Shown here: in pieces, positions 24,638 to 35,302 of the stretch
Position numbering within the stretch: position 1 is the stretch's first letter
Layout of the letters: each line of letters starts with the position of its first letter
Assembly (NCBI GenBank): GCA_022606135.1
Contig: JABYQN010000006.1
Location: 1,240,001 to 1,304,000, forward strand
Source of the DNA: Fomes fomentarius
Lineage: Eukaryota > Basidiomycota > Agaricomycetes > Polyporales > Polyporaceae
DNA: 64,000 bases
Reading direction: 5' to 3'
Made by a program: the position numbers and the translations under genes
Notes under the pieces: model-generated
Told to the model about the DNA's origin: nothing
The model's database searches: none
The model's input: only the letters and a program-made list of their open reading frames with translations

Positions 24638-26054
24638 TCAGTCGTGTGCGTCTTCGTTGGGGCCGGGGCAATTGTTCTCCATGTCTTCTGCATCGTCGTA
24701 CTGCGTCCCGCACCAGAAGCAATACGCGTACTTGCGACGAAGGTAGTCCAGCACAAGTGTCAGCCGATCTTGCGCCTGCAAATCATGGAGTATATCACAC
24801 CCAACATAATATAGTCAGCGCTGTCAATCACGTATCTGATCGAAGCGCAGGGACAGGGATGCAGACTTACCCCTAGCCTCAAAAACTGAACGGCCTCCTG
24901 GAGGTCCTCCTCTGAATACGGAGACTTGGGCAACCCGACCTTCTCAGCGCTGTCATCTGCGTCCACATCTTCCAGCGAAGACTTAAGCGGTTGTAGTGCG
25001 TCCGCCTGCATCTTCGCGCGGAGCCGGCCTTCGATGGATTGGTTGGCATGATGCTTCTGTATCGAGGTGACTAACGCAGGTTCATCTAGGGCATCCAGCA
25101 GACCTGCAGGGAACGTCTCCGGGCTCTCAGGATTGAGCCACAGTACGTTGAACTGATGCAGCGCAATATCAATGTGAGCATACGCCCTCATGACGACGCA
25201 GGGATGGAAGGGATAAGCCACAACGTGCCTGTATACCAGCCTTCTCGTCGAGAGTCGCGCATGTTCGCTGCGCGGGGTGCAAGCGTCCGACCGCGCGCCG
25301 CTCCTCGTACTCCTGGCGTGCGCGGTCGCGGAAGTCGCCATGCGTGCGGTCCTCCGCCATCTTGGCCATCTTTGCGAGTCGTTCGGACGCGCTGGGTGAC
25401 GCGGCGCGTTTGCGTAGCCCGATGCCCGTCTTGCCTGTGAGAGCGTGCGTTCAACACCACAGTAGTACTAGTTCTACCACGCGGGTACATACCTTGCCAT
25501 TCATTGAGCGCGAGCGGCACCTTTCGGTGCGCTGCGCTCTCCTGAGCAGCAACTTCCAAAGCATCATGCGCAGGACGTGCCCCAATCCCTGCTCTCACCG
25601 GTTCCACTTCCCTCTCGTCCACCCGAGGGAGACTCGCGGGCCTGGCCTTTGCCTCCCCGTCTCCGTCTCCGTCCTCGTCTGCATCCCCCGTCGACCTTGA
25701 GCGCGAGCCAGATGCAGATGCCGCCGTGTAGTGCTCCTCCGATTCGTCCTTGCCCAACGCCTTACCAGGCTTGAACCCCATCTTCAACATCATCGCCAAC
25801 GCCTTGTTCTGCTGCCCACTCTCCTTCGCCTCTTCCTGAGCGCGCTCGAACAGCGAGCGATTCAAGGCCTCCTCACGGGCCTCACGCTCGCGCTCACGGC
25901 GGCTCTTCTTCCTGTTTTCTTCGTTCTTCTGTGCGGCGCGTCGCAATGTCTCTTTGCGTCGGTCCACGTACGTTTTCGGCGCTGACGAGCTCGACGCTGG
26001 AGCTGCCTCTATGAGGAATTTGTCCGAAAGATAGTCGTCTTCTTCATCTGACAT
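24638..26054 (-). CDS. G-patch protein with DUF4187 domain (GPATCH11-like)
   Basis: Four exons on the complement: 25493-26054, 25229-25434, 24871-25152, 24638-24775, giving 395 aa. An acidic start (MSDEEDDYLSDKFL) is followed by a Lys/Arg/Glu-rich helix and then a degenerate G-patch (ALAMMLKMGFKPGKALG, about residues 80-97, continuing EPVRAGIGAR). The C-terminal third is DUF4187: FNVLWLNPESPE, SPYSEEDLQEAVQFLRLG, then RRKYAYCFWCGTQYDD and NCPGPNEDAHD, with three conserved Cys likely binding zinc. Human GPATCH11 is a chromatin/RNA-associated nuclear protein; G-patches usually activate DEAH helicases. The second intron fits only a GC-AG boundary (CAG|GCACGT), since no GT donor keeps the frame. 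Confidence 0.9.
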
Positions 26055-26533
26055 AACGAGGGCTGGATGGTGGTAGATGAGAACATGGAGAAGAGCTTGA
26101 CTATCCTGGGTGCAGTAAGTATGATGTTAGACGCCAATCAATCGCGCCGGCAACACTATTGCCTATACTTAGGGGTATTCGACGATCACCACACGTTCAC
26201 ACAAGGCTCGTGGCAAAGCGTCGTAAGAAATACAACTCGTGTGATACATTAGTGATGTGTTTTTTATTAGGGAGTAGTGCAAGTCGCTAGATTGACGAAG
26301 CGACGATACAAGTTGACGAACGAAAAAACGGCACCAGACCGCGCTTGGAACTGCATGAGTAACGTGACGGAACGAACGATACCCAACATATAATATGGTC
26401 GATGATCAGGATGAGGAGCGGGGTGGAAGGGGTTTGCATGGATTTGAGAGGGATTCAAGTGGAATAAGGACGTCTGCAGCGAGAACGCAGAGTCCGCCAA
26501 GTTGAATCCCGAGCGCGTGTGTATTCAACGTAC
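26055..26533. other. Tandem intergenic region
   Basis: Lies between the 3' end of the RRM gene and the 5' end of the GPATCH11-like gene, both minus strand. Promoter and terminator space, no gene seen. Confidence 0.5.
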
Positions 26534-27721
26534 TTAGGCAGCTGAAGCAGGGGCAGCCTCAGCCGCCTCAACCTTCTCCTCCGCTTTGACATCGTTGCCC
26601 TCAGGGGCATCATCGTCGTTAAGGGGGTTCACGGCGATCTTGACGGCGATAGCCCTGCCCCCGACCTCCTTGCCCTGGAGCAATTCGATGGCCTTCTTCT
26701 GCTCTGCCTCGTCGCCGACATCCACGAAACCGTAGCCCTTGCTCTTGCGGGGCTTTCCCCAGCGACGCCGGACGATCCGCGCGCTCTTCACGAGAATACC
26801 AGCGTCAGTGAAGAGCGCGGACAGACCGGCATCGTCAATGTTGAAACCGAGGTTTGCAACGAAGAGTACGGTCGTGGAGGGTTCACCCTGGGGGTCCTCA
26901 CCGGCGGGGCGAGCAGGACGGGGCGTGCGAGGCTTACGCTGCTTAGTCTTCTTCGCTGCAGCATCAGCCTCAGCCGCAGGCGCATCCGCCGCGGGCGCCT
27001 CTCCCTCCGAGGTCTTGCGCTTGGGCTTACGCTGATTGGAAATTTTAGTTGTCGCGTCCTCGTTGTGCATATATGCAAGGGAGAGTGACTCACAGCCTTC
27101 TTCTTCTTCTTGGGCTTTGCCGCGTCGCTCGAGGCAGGCGTAGCACCATCCTTGGTGGCATCAGCAGAGGCCTCGCCATTCGCCTCAGCCTCGCTGACCT
27201 CACCGGGGACGGACTTGCTGCCACGGCGACCAGTCCTCCTCTTGAGGCGCCTCTGCTTCTTCTCTTTGTCCTTCTGATCGGCGGGCTTTGCCACCTCGAC
27301 GATCACGGTGCGGCCGTCAAGCTCCTTCTTGTCGAGGAGCTCAACAGCCTTCTGAGCGGCCTCTGCGGTCTTGAACGAGACGAACCCGTAGCCAGCAGAG
27401 CGGTTGCCGCCGCGCAAAATGACCTGAGCAGAGAGACTGACCAGACACGAGCGGCGCGTGAGCATATAGGGACGGAGACTGAGAGGTGCTGGGACATACA
27501 CGTCGTTCTGGACAGGCTCAAAGAACGCCTTCAGCCCTTCATCCGTGGTAGAGTACGCAAGGTTGCCGGCGAAGACCTAAAGGAAGAGTTTAGGGGGTGT
27601 GCCACGTCAGAGATGACGGGAGGCGCACCTTGAAGCCAGGAGTCTCTTCGACGACGACTGCCTCTTGCGCAGCCGGAGGCACGCCGTTCTCGGTGACAGG
27701 GACGGCGGGGGCGTCGGACAT
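26534..27721 (-). CDS. RNA-binding protein with two RRM domains
   Basis: Four exons on the complement: 27629-27721, 27502-27576, 27094-27423, 26534-27031, giving 331 aa. RRM1 (about residues 31-110) has RNP2 VFAGNLAY and RNP1 SAGYGFVSF. A Lys-rich linker with KPKKKKK and RRLKRRTGRRG follows, probably nuclear or nucleolar targeting. RRM2 (about 220-298) has RNP2 LFVANLGF and RNP1 KSKGYGFVDV, and the tail is acidic and Ala-rich. The layout resembles fungal rRNA/mRNA-binding nucleolar factors of the Nsr1/Rnp24 type, though I cannot pin the orthologue. It is transcribed divergently from the GH128 gene. Confidence 0.92.
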
Positions 27722-28475
27722 TTTGAGAGGATGGACGGGGTCTGGTGGGGTTTTTCGTGAGGATGAACTTGTTGAACCGGTTTCTTCGTGTCAAACTTGG
27801 GGGTTGAGAAGAAAGTGGGCGAGCGGCGAGATGCCTTGTTTTGATACGAATGGCAAACTCCGCTCATAGCCTATTACGTCGCCATGGCTGCTGCTCATCA
27901 GTCCGACTCTGCCTCGCGCCAGGGCGGTGCAGCCACGATGTAAAACACGATCTCTCTGGTCTATTGGCCTTCGCAGCGTGCAGAACACGATGCATGCCGC
28001 TTGCGAAAGGACGCAACGGGGGCTGCTCATGGACACACTGGGCGTCTGGCTGTCGCGGCGCGCGTCTAGGACTGTTGCGAGGGTCTTGTGTGAGTCTATC
28101 AGATTCAGCCCGGTCCAAGCGTCGTTTAGGTGATCATTGGCCGGGTGGGCAAAGATGTACGTCTGCGTGGGCTTAGCTGGGCTAAGTATCAGGCTGTTTC
28201 GGGGGGCGCAAATGCCCGCCTGCCGCCAATCTGCCGCCTTGGCTTGGAACTGGCTGGAAGTGGGTGTCCAATGTCCATCGCCGGGGGCGGCAGGTCCGTG
28301 CACGGCGCTTGGCAGCTTAGGTAAGCGGCGTTCGTGACGACCGTTTTCTTCTCTGACCGCGCGCGCGTTGCATCTACACCTTTCCTCCTCTCGTCCACGT
28401 CGGTCTCCTCTGCTCTCCCTCTCTCCGGGCCCGCACACTCTTTTCACGCCCGCCGCTCCTTAATCTCCACACATA
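27722..28475. promoter_or_regulatory. Divergent promoter between RRM gene and GH128
   Basis: 754 bp between two head-to-head starts. The 100 bp before the GH128 ATG is C/T-rich. Small open frames on both strands have no recognisable domain. Confidence 0.45.
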
Positions 28476-29898
28476 ATGGCCTCCAAGCTTCTCAACCTGG
28501 TTGCTCTCTCCTCTTTGGCCATCATGGCCGTTTCCTTTGGGCCCGCCTCTACCAACGCACTTTCGACTGGCCATGTCCACTTGAACCGCCACATCGAACA
28601 TGCTCCTATCGCGAAGAAGAAGCGCGAGAGCAAGCGCTGCAAGGTCCGCTCCTCCAGCGTCCCAGTTCCCACCCCCAGCTCGAAGACTCCGGAGCCCGCG
28701 CCCACCACTAAGGCTGCGCCCACCACTAAGGCTGCGCCCACCACTAAGGCTACGCCCGCCACCCAGGACGAGCCCAAGACCACTGCCAAGCCGAAGCCCA
28801 CTACCCAGGCTGCCGACCCTGCGCCCACGAAGAGCACTGGTGGTGGTGCTCCTGGTAACGGCCAGTTCGGTCAGAAGGGGTCCAAGATCTGTGCTGCCTG
28901 GGGTAACGGTAACGACGACAAGGTCCTGAAGGCGTTCAAGACTGACCACGTCGTTGGGTATGTCGCCGCAATGTTTTTTCTAATTTTAGATGCACCATGT
29001 AATGAACGATCCGCAGCCTTTACGACTGGAGCCCCTTCAAGCCCTCTAACGCTGACAAGTACGGCTACGACTACTGGCCGATGCTCTGGGGTGGTTCGGG
29101 CGACAAGATCAACGACTTCGAGAAGCAGCTCTCGGGCGATCGCCTCGGCAGCGTCCTTCTTGGCTTCAATGAGTATGTATTCCGACGTTTGCAGACGTTC
29201 TTGTATTGATGAGTCATTAGACCCAACGAACAGGGTCAGTCCAACATGGACCCCCAGACTGCTGCAGCGCTGTGGAAACAGCACATCGAGCCCAAGCGAT
29301 CGAAGGGTTACAAGTTCGCTTCGCCCGCTATGTCTTCCCGCCCCAATGGCCAGCAGTGGATGACGGACTTCATGAAGGCCTGCACTGGCTGCCATGTACG
29401 TCTTGCTCTGATGTCAACTTTGTCTCTTACCTGACTCCAACTTCCTGTCAGGTTGATTACCAAGCTGTTCACTGGTACGACATCGGTTTCGCGAAGTTCC
29501 AGAAGTACATCACCGACTACCACAACCAACTTGGTCTCCCCATCCTTATCACCGAGTTCGCTGATCAGGTGGGTGACAAGTCAACACGTCCGATCAAGTA
29601 GCTTGCTGACGAGATTGACGTCCAGAACTTCAACGGTGGTGCGCAGGCCAGCAAGGGTGAAATTTTCCAGTTCATGCAGCAGGCGCTCAAATGGATCGAC
29701 GAGACCGACTGGATTCTTGCTGCTTGCCCCTTCGGTGTGTGATGCAACGTGTGATGCAGCTTCTGAATAGTCAACTGATCATTGTGTCGGATAGGTATCA
29801 TGCAAGATCTCCAAGGCGTCAACGAGCTTAACAAGCTTCAGTCTTCTTCTGGTGGTCCCACCGACCTGGGTTACTTGGTCATCAACAACGCTTACTAA
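28476..29898 (+). CDS. Secreted GH128 beta-1,3-glucanase
   Basis: Six exons: 28476-28957, 29017-29172, 29221-29395, 29452-29568, 29626-29734, 29795-29898, giving 380 aa. A signal peptide (MASKLLNLVALSSLAIMAVS) is followed by a Kex2-like basic site (AKKKRE) and a Thr/Pro/Lys linker with tandem APTTKA units. The catalytic domain starts near GSKICAAWGNGNDD and shows LYDWSPFKP, LLGFNEPNEQGQSNM (acid/base Glu of the FNEP motif), VHWYD and ITEFADQ (nucleophile Glu). These are hallmarks of GH128 (Asl1-like) enzymes, which hydrolyse beta-1,3-glucan. The role is wall remodelling or glucan feeding outside the cell. Both catalytic glutamates are present. Confidence 0.95.
28698..28751 (+). repeat. Three tandem 18-bp units in GH128 linker
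   Basis: The unit GCGCCCACCACTAAGGCT occurs three times without change, encoding APTTKA repeats, and degenerate copies follow. Such linkers are usually O-glycosylated and vary in copy number between strains. Confidence 0.9.
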
Positions 29899-30436
29899 TG
29901 TTGTTGATTGTCTTTGGTAGCTGGAAGCGAGTCTTTGCTCACGCTGGCTTGTTTCCGAGCATGACCGCCATACATGACAAGTATCTATACCCCCTTCTTT
30001 CATTAGGCCACTGTGCCTCTGGTCAGGTGTTGATGGTGGCTACATTCTTAGAGACGAAGCTGGCTTATCACATTTCGCGGCTCACTGGCCTGTGGTTGCG
30101 GCTGCTGCGCACGCAGATCGTTGTCACATAGTATCGTCCGTTTAGACTCGAGATTCTGACACTCATGTTGTGATGTTTGTGCCTCACTCACTCAAGACTG
30201 CAATCGTCATTGATGAATGCCCATGTATGTGTGTCGGTCGCAAGATTTTGCAACTATCGTCAAGTGCATGAGAATGGCGCATATCGAGCGTGAGAGTAGA
30301 ACTGCTCGGGCTGAAGAGCTGAACGTCGTTCCATGGACCGCCGGCATTCTATCTTGAGCTGCTCCCGCTATATATACTGTACAACCGCTCAACGTTCAAC
30401 GTCCAGTCTACGCCCTCTGCGTGTGACTCACTGAAG
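29899..30436. other. Tandem intergenic region
   Basis: 3' end of GH128 and promoter of the AhpD-fold gene, both plus strand. No gene seen. Confidence 0.5.
30368..30375 (+). promoter_or_regulatory. TATA box of AhpD-fold gene
   Basis: A CTATATATAC match lies about 60-70 bp before the ATG at 30437, the usual fungal core-promoter distance. Confidence 0.45.
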
Positions 30437-31922
30437 ATGGTCAAGCACCTGCCACCAGCAGTGAAGCAGCTGCTGACTCTCCGCACTCCACAACCACGAC
30501 CCACACCCCAACTCTCACGGCTCAATGCGGTATTGAGCAGTACCTTCCAGGACGCGAGAGCCAAGAGGACTGAGAGAGGATGGCTTACTCTGACGGTCAG
30601 TATGAGTATCCCGGTCTGGCGTCGCAGTCGGTAGCTGAACTGTTGCTCTCTCACAGACCTGTACGCTCCTCACCGCAAATGCGCCGCCGACGATAGGTCA
30701 TTTGTATCGGTTCGCGACTCGCGACGACCCGGAGAACAAAACCACACGCCGAGGATATGCTGAGGCGTTGGAGAAAGCGGCGCTCATGCGCGAGTCTGCG
30801 TTGAAGAGCTGTATCTTTGTTGGCGTTCCACGTGTGCGTATCACAGTCGTCTCTGAACAAGTTTCACGAACAACCCCCGAAATTAACGAGATCCTTCTTT
30901 GATGGTCGTCCTCGCAGACGATCCTGTCCCTTGCTAATCTGCAAGAAGCCATCGAAGACGACGTGAAGCACGGCCTCAGGAAGACGTCCAAAAGGTACGC
31001 ATCGCCGCATATAGCGCCCCCCTATCACACCGCACGATCGCGAGAACTGATGCCGTGCAACGATGAACCACAAAATGGACCTCGCCCGCCGTGCTGGCCA
31101 CCACATTCCAGGACGGTCAACACCGAGAACGTGCAGGAGATCGTCGCCCGCGGGCAGAAGCTCTGGGACTCCATTTACGAGCCCCACGCGGAGAAGTTGT
31201 GGAACAAGCTGGGCTCGTACCATCCAGATTTCATAGGTGAGCCCCCGAGTTCCGTGCCCGTCACTGTCTTCCGTCCTTGCCGTTTTTGTTCTGGTGCTGG
31301 TGCACGCCATATCCGCGAACCTCCGTCCCGCGAAGCGTGGGGTTAGCCCAGACAAGGGTTTCCGCTTCTGTGGTCTCCTCGTTCCTTGCGCACTGTGCTG
31401 TTATCCCCGGCGTGTGCGACGCGTCCGCCCGCCTGGGCCCCGGCTTTACGTTTTGGGGTGTTGGTACATGGACGTCGCGGTCCGTAACATTGGATAACGT
31501 GTACATGTACGTGTGCTCGCATGGGCCCTCCAATGCTCCGCCGATTCTACGATTGTGGCAGCCCATCTCACTGTCCGAGGATCTAGTACATTGCTGATTT
31601 CATCACAGAGTTCATCGGGCTTTCGTACGGCGCTGTTCTGTCCCCGCTGCCCGGCGGTGACGCAGAGCAGGGCAATCTCAGCCGTGCCCTAGGATCGGTC
31701 GTCGGGACTGCGTGCCTGCGAGCTGAAGGAGGGGCTGGACCGCAGCTCACGAGCCATGTCTTCGGTTTGCTCAAGGCCCGCAACGTGCCGGGGCTTAGCG
31801 AGGAAGACTACTGGCTGGCAACGGATGAAGGAACAGAATGGGTCGTGCGCACGGTTGACAAGCTGCTGGACGTGGTGAAGCCGGAGTTGGGCGAGGGAGC
31901 GGCGGCGCAGGCGAAGCTGTAG
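30437..31922 (+). CDS. AhpD-like fold protein (fungal, no CxxC)
   Basis: Five exons: 30437-30595, 30657-30833, 30918-30994, 31112-31236, 31609-31922, giving 283 aa. Recognised parts are RTPQPRPTPQ at the N-terminus, ARGQKLWDSIYEPHAEKL, SYHPDFI, SPLPGGDAEQGNLSRALGS and LTSHVFGLLKARNVPG. This matches the fungal AhpD-like/carboxymuconolactone-decarboxylase-fold proteins. The CxxC pair of true AhpD peroxidases is absent: only one Cys (TACLRAEGG) lies in the core helix, so peroxidase activity is doubtful. Most such fungal proteins are uncharacterised and some are mitochondrial. Intron 4 is long (372 nt) and contains no recognisable insert. Confidence 0.82.
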
Positions 31923-32427
31923 TTGCCTTGGGTAGGTTAGACTGTACGCGTGTGTAGCGCGTGGTAGATCGCAAGATGCAGATGTCGTCCCTGCCGCGTC
32001 CGTGCGCGATGCATCTTGGACGGCCAGAAAGGGAGGGCGTGGCGACGTATGTGGATCTAGCCACGAGCGACTCAGGGTGCAGTATCGACGCGTTACGGCA
32101 CATCGGGGGACGATGTCGATGGTCGATCGTTGGAGTGGCCCAACTGTAAGTTTGTTCAATGCATCGGGAAAGGATGCACAGATGCCACAGAACCCTGTGT
32201 GGCCCACCAGTCCGGTAACGGAATGCGAGTCCTTTCGATTCTCAGGAGTGTACTATACAGGGTTGTACATCGACTTATACATAAAAATGGGGTGCGGGCG
32301 GCGGAGATGGTGCGTTTCGTCAGCATAGCGGTATCGTGATCATGAGGGGATAGGGGTGCTGAGGAGGGGACAAGTTCTGACGAGTCCCGACGAGAAGGAG
32401 ACGATAGACTGCCTCGAGGCGCGCAGT
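31923..32427. other. Convergent intergenic region
   Basis: 3' space between the AhpD-fold gene (+) and DUF6593 copy 2 (-). No gene seen. Confidence 0.5.
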
Positions 32428-33352
32428 TCACAGTCCGAACGCGACCACGAAGCGGTACAACATCGCTGTAACCGTTACGGTGTCCATGAGTGGCGGGTGC
32501 ATCTGTCCCGGTGAGATCAGCAATCCATCGATTACGGCCTGAAATGCGTCGAGAGAAAGGCACGTACCACGACGCCTGCGCCCGCGTTGCGTACAAAGTG
32601 CAGCTCACCATGTACCTCGCCGATGTTGTATCGCTGTGGTCGTGTGGGTCGGAAAAACGCTATCACGTTGTCATTGTGATCCTGCAGCTGAAGATGATCG
32701 ATGGTGGCCACGCTCAGCGTCGCGCGACCTTTCGGGGGAAAGCCACACCCGCGCTGCACACGGCACGCGGCCAGGCAGGCACACTCACCACGACGTCATT
32801 AGTTGAGTTGTTCGCTGGGCGCCATCGATATTGGTAACCGTCTGGGCCGTTGAATATCCTTCCACCCTGCACGAGGAAACCGACGAGCGAGGGTGAGGTC
32901 AGAGGTCAGAGGGTGGCCTCCACGGCAGCAGAGCGTTCACACACTCACGTAAGTGCGGGGATCCGGGCGGACGAGGTCAGCCATGGGCAGCGTGCTCTGT
33001 CCAGAGGCGTGTTGACTATCAGCCAGATCTGTGGACAATCAGATCTCCAGGCCACCTCCTTACCTTGCCGATTATTGCGCGTCCGAGGCCCCCATTTGGC
33101 GCCCACTCGAGTTTCGCGACCCTGTCCTCCTTATTCGCGCGGATCGCTCGCCACAGTGTCGTTACACTCTGGCCCTGGCTGTTCGTGTCCGTCTGCGCAA
33201 GGGGCGTCAGCACCGAGAACATGGAGAGTGGAAGACCAGAGATCCGGGAGGCGCACTTGGAAGCGATAGAGTACGCCATAGCTCCCAAATAGCTGGCTTT
33301 GGCGGGGGTCCTGGGAGGTCCAGGAAAGCACTTCGTTTCCGGAGGTGGCCAT
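32428..33352 (-). CDS. DUF6593 family protein (copy 2)
   Basis: Six exons on the complement: 33257-33352, 33064-33192, 32949-32996, 32789-32866, 32568-32753, 32428-32502, all phase 0, giving 203 aa. It starts MATSGNEVLSWTSQD. Key stretches are SYGVLYRFQ, TTLWRAIRANKEDRVAKLEW, GGRIFNGPDGYQYRWRP, LQLQDHNDNVIAFFRP, YNIGEVHGELHF and the hydrophobic end MDTVTVTAMLYRFVVAFGL. The GPDGYQYRW strand and the closing hydrophobic helix place it in DUF6593. No function is known for the family. One intron (32754-32788) would be only 35 nt, near the lower limit for this genome, so the start of that exon is the least certain boundary. Confidence 0.85.
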
Positions 33353-34559
33353 GATCGTCGTCGAATGTCGTCAATGGGGAAGTTTGCGCAAATAGAAGTG
33401 CCGCACAGGAAGAGCTGGCGAAGTTCAGTGAGGAGCTACCGTAATTGCCATGGACCTTTATATGCCCACCCGCAATGCGAAAAATTTCTGTTTCTGCACT
33501 GATGTGTGGATGTTCGATCGGGAACGTGTAGTGGCGGCAGATAAAGCTGAGTACAGCGATTTCCAACGTGCCTATGGAAGAAGGATGCTGCATGATGTGC
33601 ACCGGGTCGTTGCACAGTGGAGTGAGGCCCGAAGTTCCCTTCGGACCCAGCAAAGATGATCGAGGAGACACGAGGATCGTGTAGGCGCCATAGCTTGACC
33701 TCGAAGCTGGCTGCAGAACGTACACCGGGCTTCGATGCCCCGAAGCAGGGTGTGCTTGTGCCCGACAGCCGAGGCGAGGCAGGTTGTGCTATGTCCTCCA
33801 TTGTGTAAAACGGTCAAAAAGGCGGATAAATCCGTCCACATACAACAGCGAACGTACTTGCCTCTCTCTTCGCGCGCACACGAGGCGTCCGTGGATGAGA
33901 TCCCGATAAGGCATGTGGGCTGCAACGAGGTGGCTCGACACGGCTCCCCAGCAAGCTGGTTCGGGGCGTGGCGACAGCGTGTCCCTAGATGCCAAACGAG
34001 GCACAAAGGGTCTCCCTGTTCTCGATCGAACTTCATCCTGGCTTGCACGGATGGGGTGCAGCCATGACAAATCCGATGGGAGGCGCCTCCACCTATCCCA
34101 GCCAAACCGGAAGGTCGAGCTTCACTCAGTGGAGTGCTCACCACAAGATGGTAACCCAGGCCGCAAAGTACGGCTGGACTCTGAAGGGGGCATGCGATAA
34201 TATCAGAGCTTAACCTGCTTCCCCGAACTCTCCGCAGAGATCATGAACCTTGTCAAATGAATTGCGTCTACCCAGTCTGAGTGCACGGCTAACCGGCCGA
34301 CGCTTCTGCGGTCACGCAAGCTGGCATGTCCGATGTCAGAGACGCAGAGGAAGGGCCGCTACGGCTCTCGGGTAGATTTCTCCTTGGCACATCGTTGCGC
34401 TCTACGTATGTACAGACTCCAGGCACATGTGTCAGGAGGGGGGGGGGTCCGAGCGGGGGCTTCTTGGAAGCAGACATGCGTCCAAGATAATCAATGGGGT
34501 CGGTACGGCACGGTTGAGCAACGGATACGTACACGCTGAGTTGGAAAGCACACACCTGC
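33353..34559. other. Tandem intergenic region
   Basis: 1.2 kb between two minus-strand genes. A plus-strand frame at 34066-34213 (MTNPMGGASTYPSQTG...) is open for 49 codons but matches nothing I know. A poly-G tract lies near 34437. Confidence 0.4.
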
Positions 34560-35069
34560 TTATGCTACCACCTGAATCCCAATCGTACGCGCTGTTCCAA
34601 TGATAGTACTCGCGATAGCTTCTAGTCGGAGATGCTTCAGGTGCTCGTCTGTTGCCTTGATTTTGGCGATTTCGTAAACATGTTTCAGGTTGACTGTGCC
34701 CACGGTTTCATGTCCGGGCCGCCCGGTACCCTTGTCTACGCCCGCGGCTTTCTTGAGGAAATATGCAGTCGGCGGGGTTTTTGTGACGAAGGAAAAAGTG
34801 CGGTCAGGCTGGACGGTAATCAAGGTAGGAATGGGGACACCGGGCCCTATGTGCGCAGTGCGAGCGTTGAATTCTTTACAAAAGTCCATGGACTTCACGC
34901 CACGAGCACCAAGAGCAGGACCGACCGGTGGAGAGGGAGCCGCCTTGCCAGCAGGGATGAGGAGACGCTGCGGGACCCAGATGAGGCCAGGCGGTCAATT
35001 TAAAGGTCAGTTCAGGAGCGAAAGACGCACGATTATCTGTGCCTTTGCATTTAGGGCTGCCTTTGACAT
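34560..35069 (-). CDS. MRPL19: Mitochondrial large-subunit ribosomal protein uL11m
   Basis: Two exons on the complement: 35031-35069 and 34560-34967, giving 148 aa. It starts MSKAALNAKAQIIRLLIPAG and carries the uL11 signature KAAPSPPVGPALGARGV, then MDFCKEFNARTAHIGPG, PTLITVQPDRTFSF, KTPPTAYFLKKAAGV and GTARTIGIQVVA. uL11 forms the stalk base that binds translational GTPases. The first 13 residues come from a separate 39-nt exon; this is needed because exon 2 alone has no start before the signature. Named after yeast Mrpl19 by family. It is head-to-head with the M28 aminopeptidase gene. Confidence 0.96.
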
Positions 35070-35302
35070 GTCTGGAAGACGAGGAGCAGGGGCAAACAAC
35101 CGTCAGAGTCAGACAGACACCAGCTGGTCGTAGCAGTGAGAGCCATGTCTCGGCGTCACCGAGCCCAACCGTTGGCTCGGCAACGTCCGGGGCGCAGACG
35201 TCAGTGCGACGACTGCCAATTAAGGCAGCCTTGCTGGGCCTGTTGTCGTAGGTTGTCGTCCTTGTCTACTGTCCACCACGTCCTCTAGCTATCCCCCCAG
35301 TC
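35070..35302. promoter_or_regulatory. Divergent promoter, uL11m / M28 peptidase
   Basis: 233 bp separate the two start codons, so regulatory sequence is probably shared between a housekeeping gene and a secreted enzyme. Confidence 0.5.

Noticed and set aside
28374..28949. 191-codon minus-strand Gly/Ser repeat protein
   Set aside because: Antisense of the APTTKA linker and signal region of GH128.
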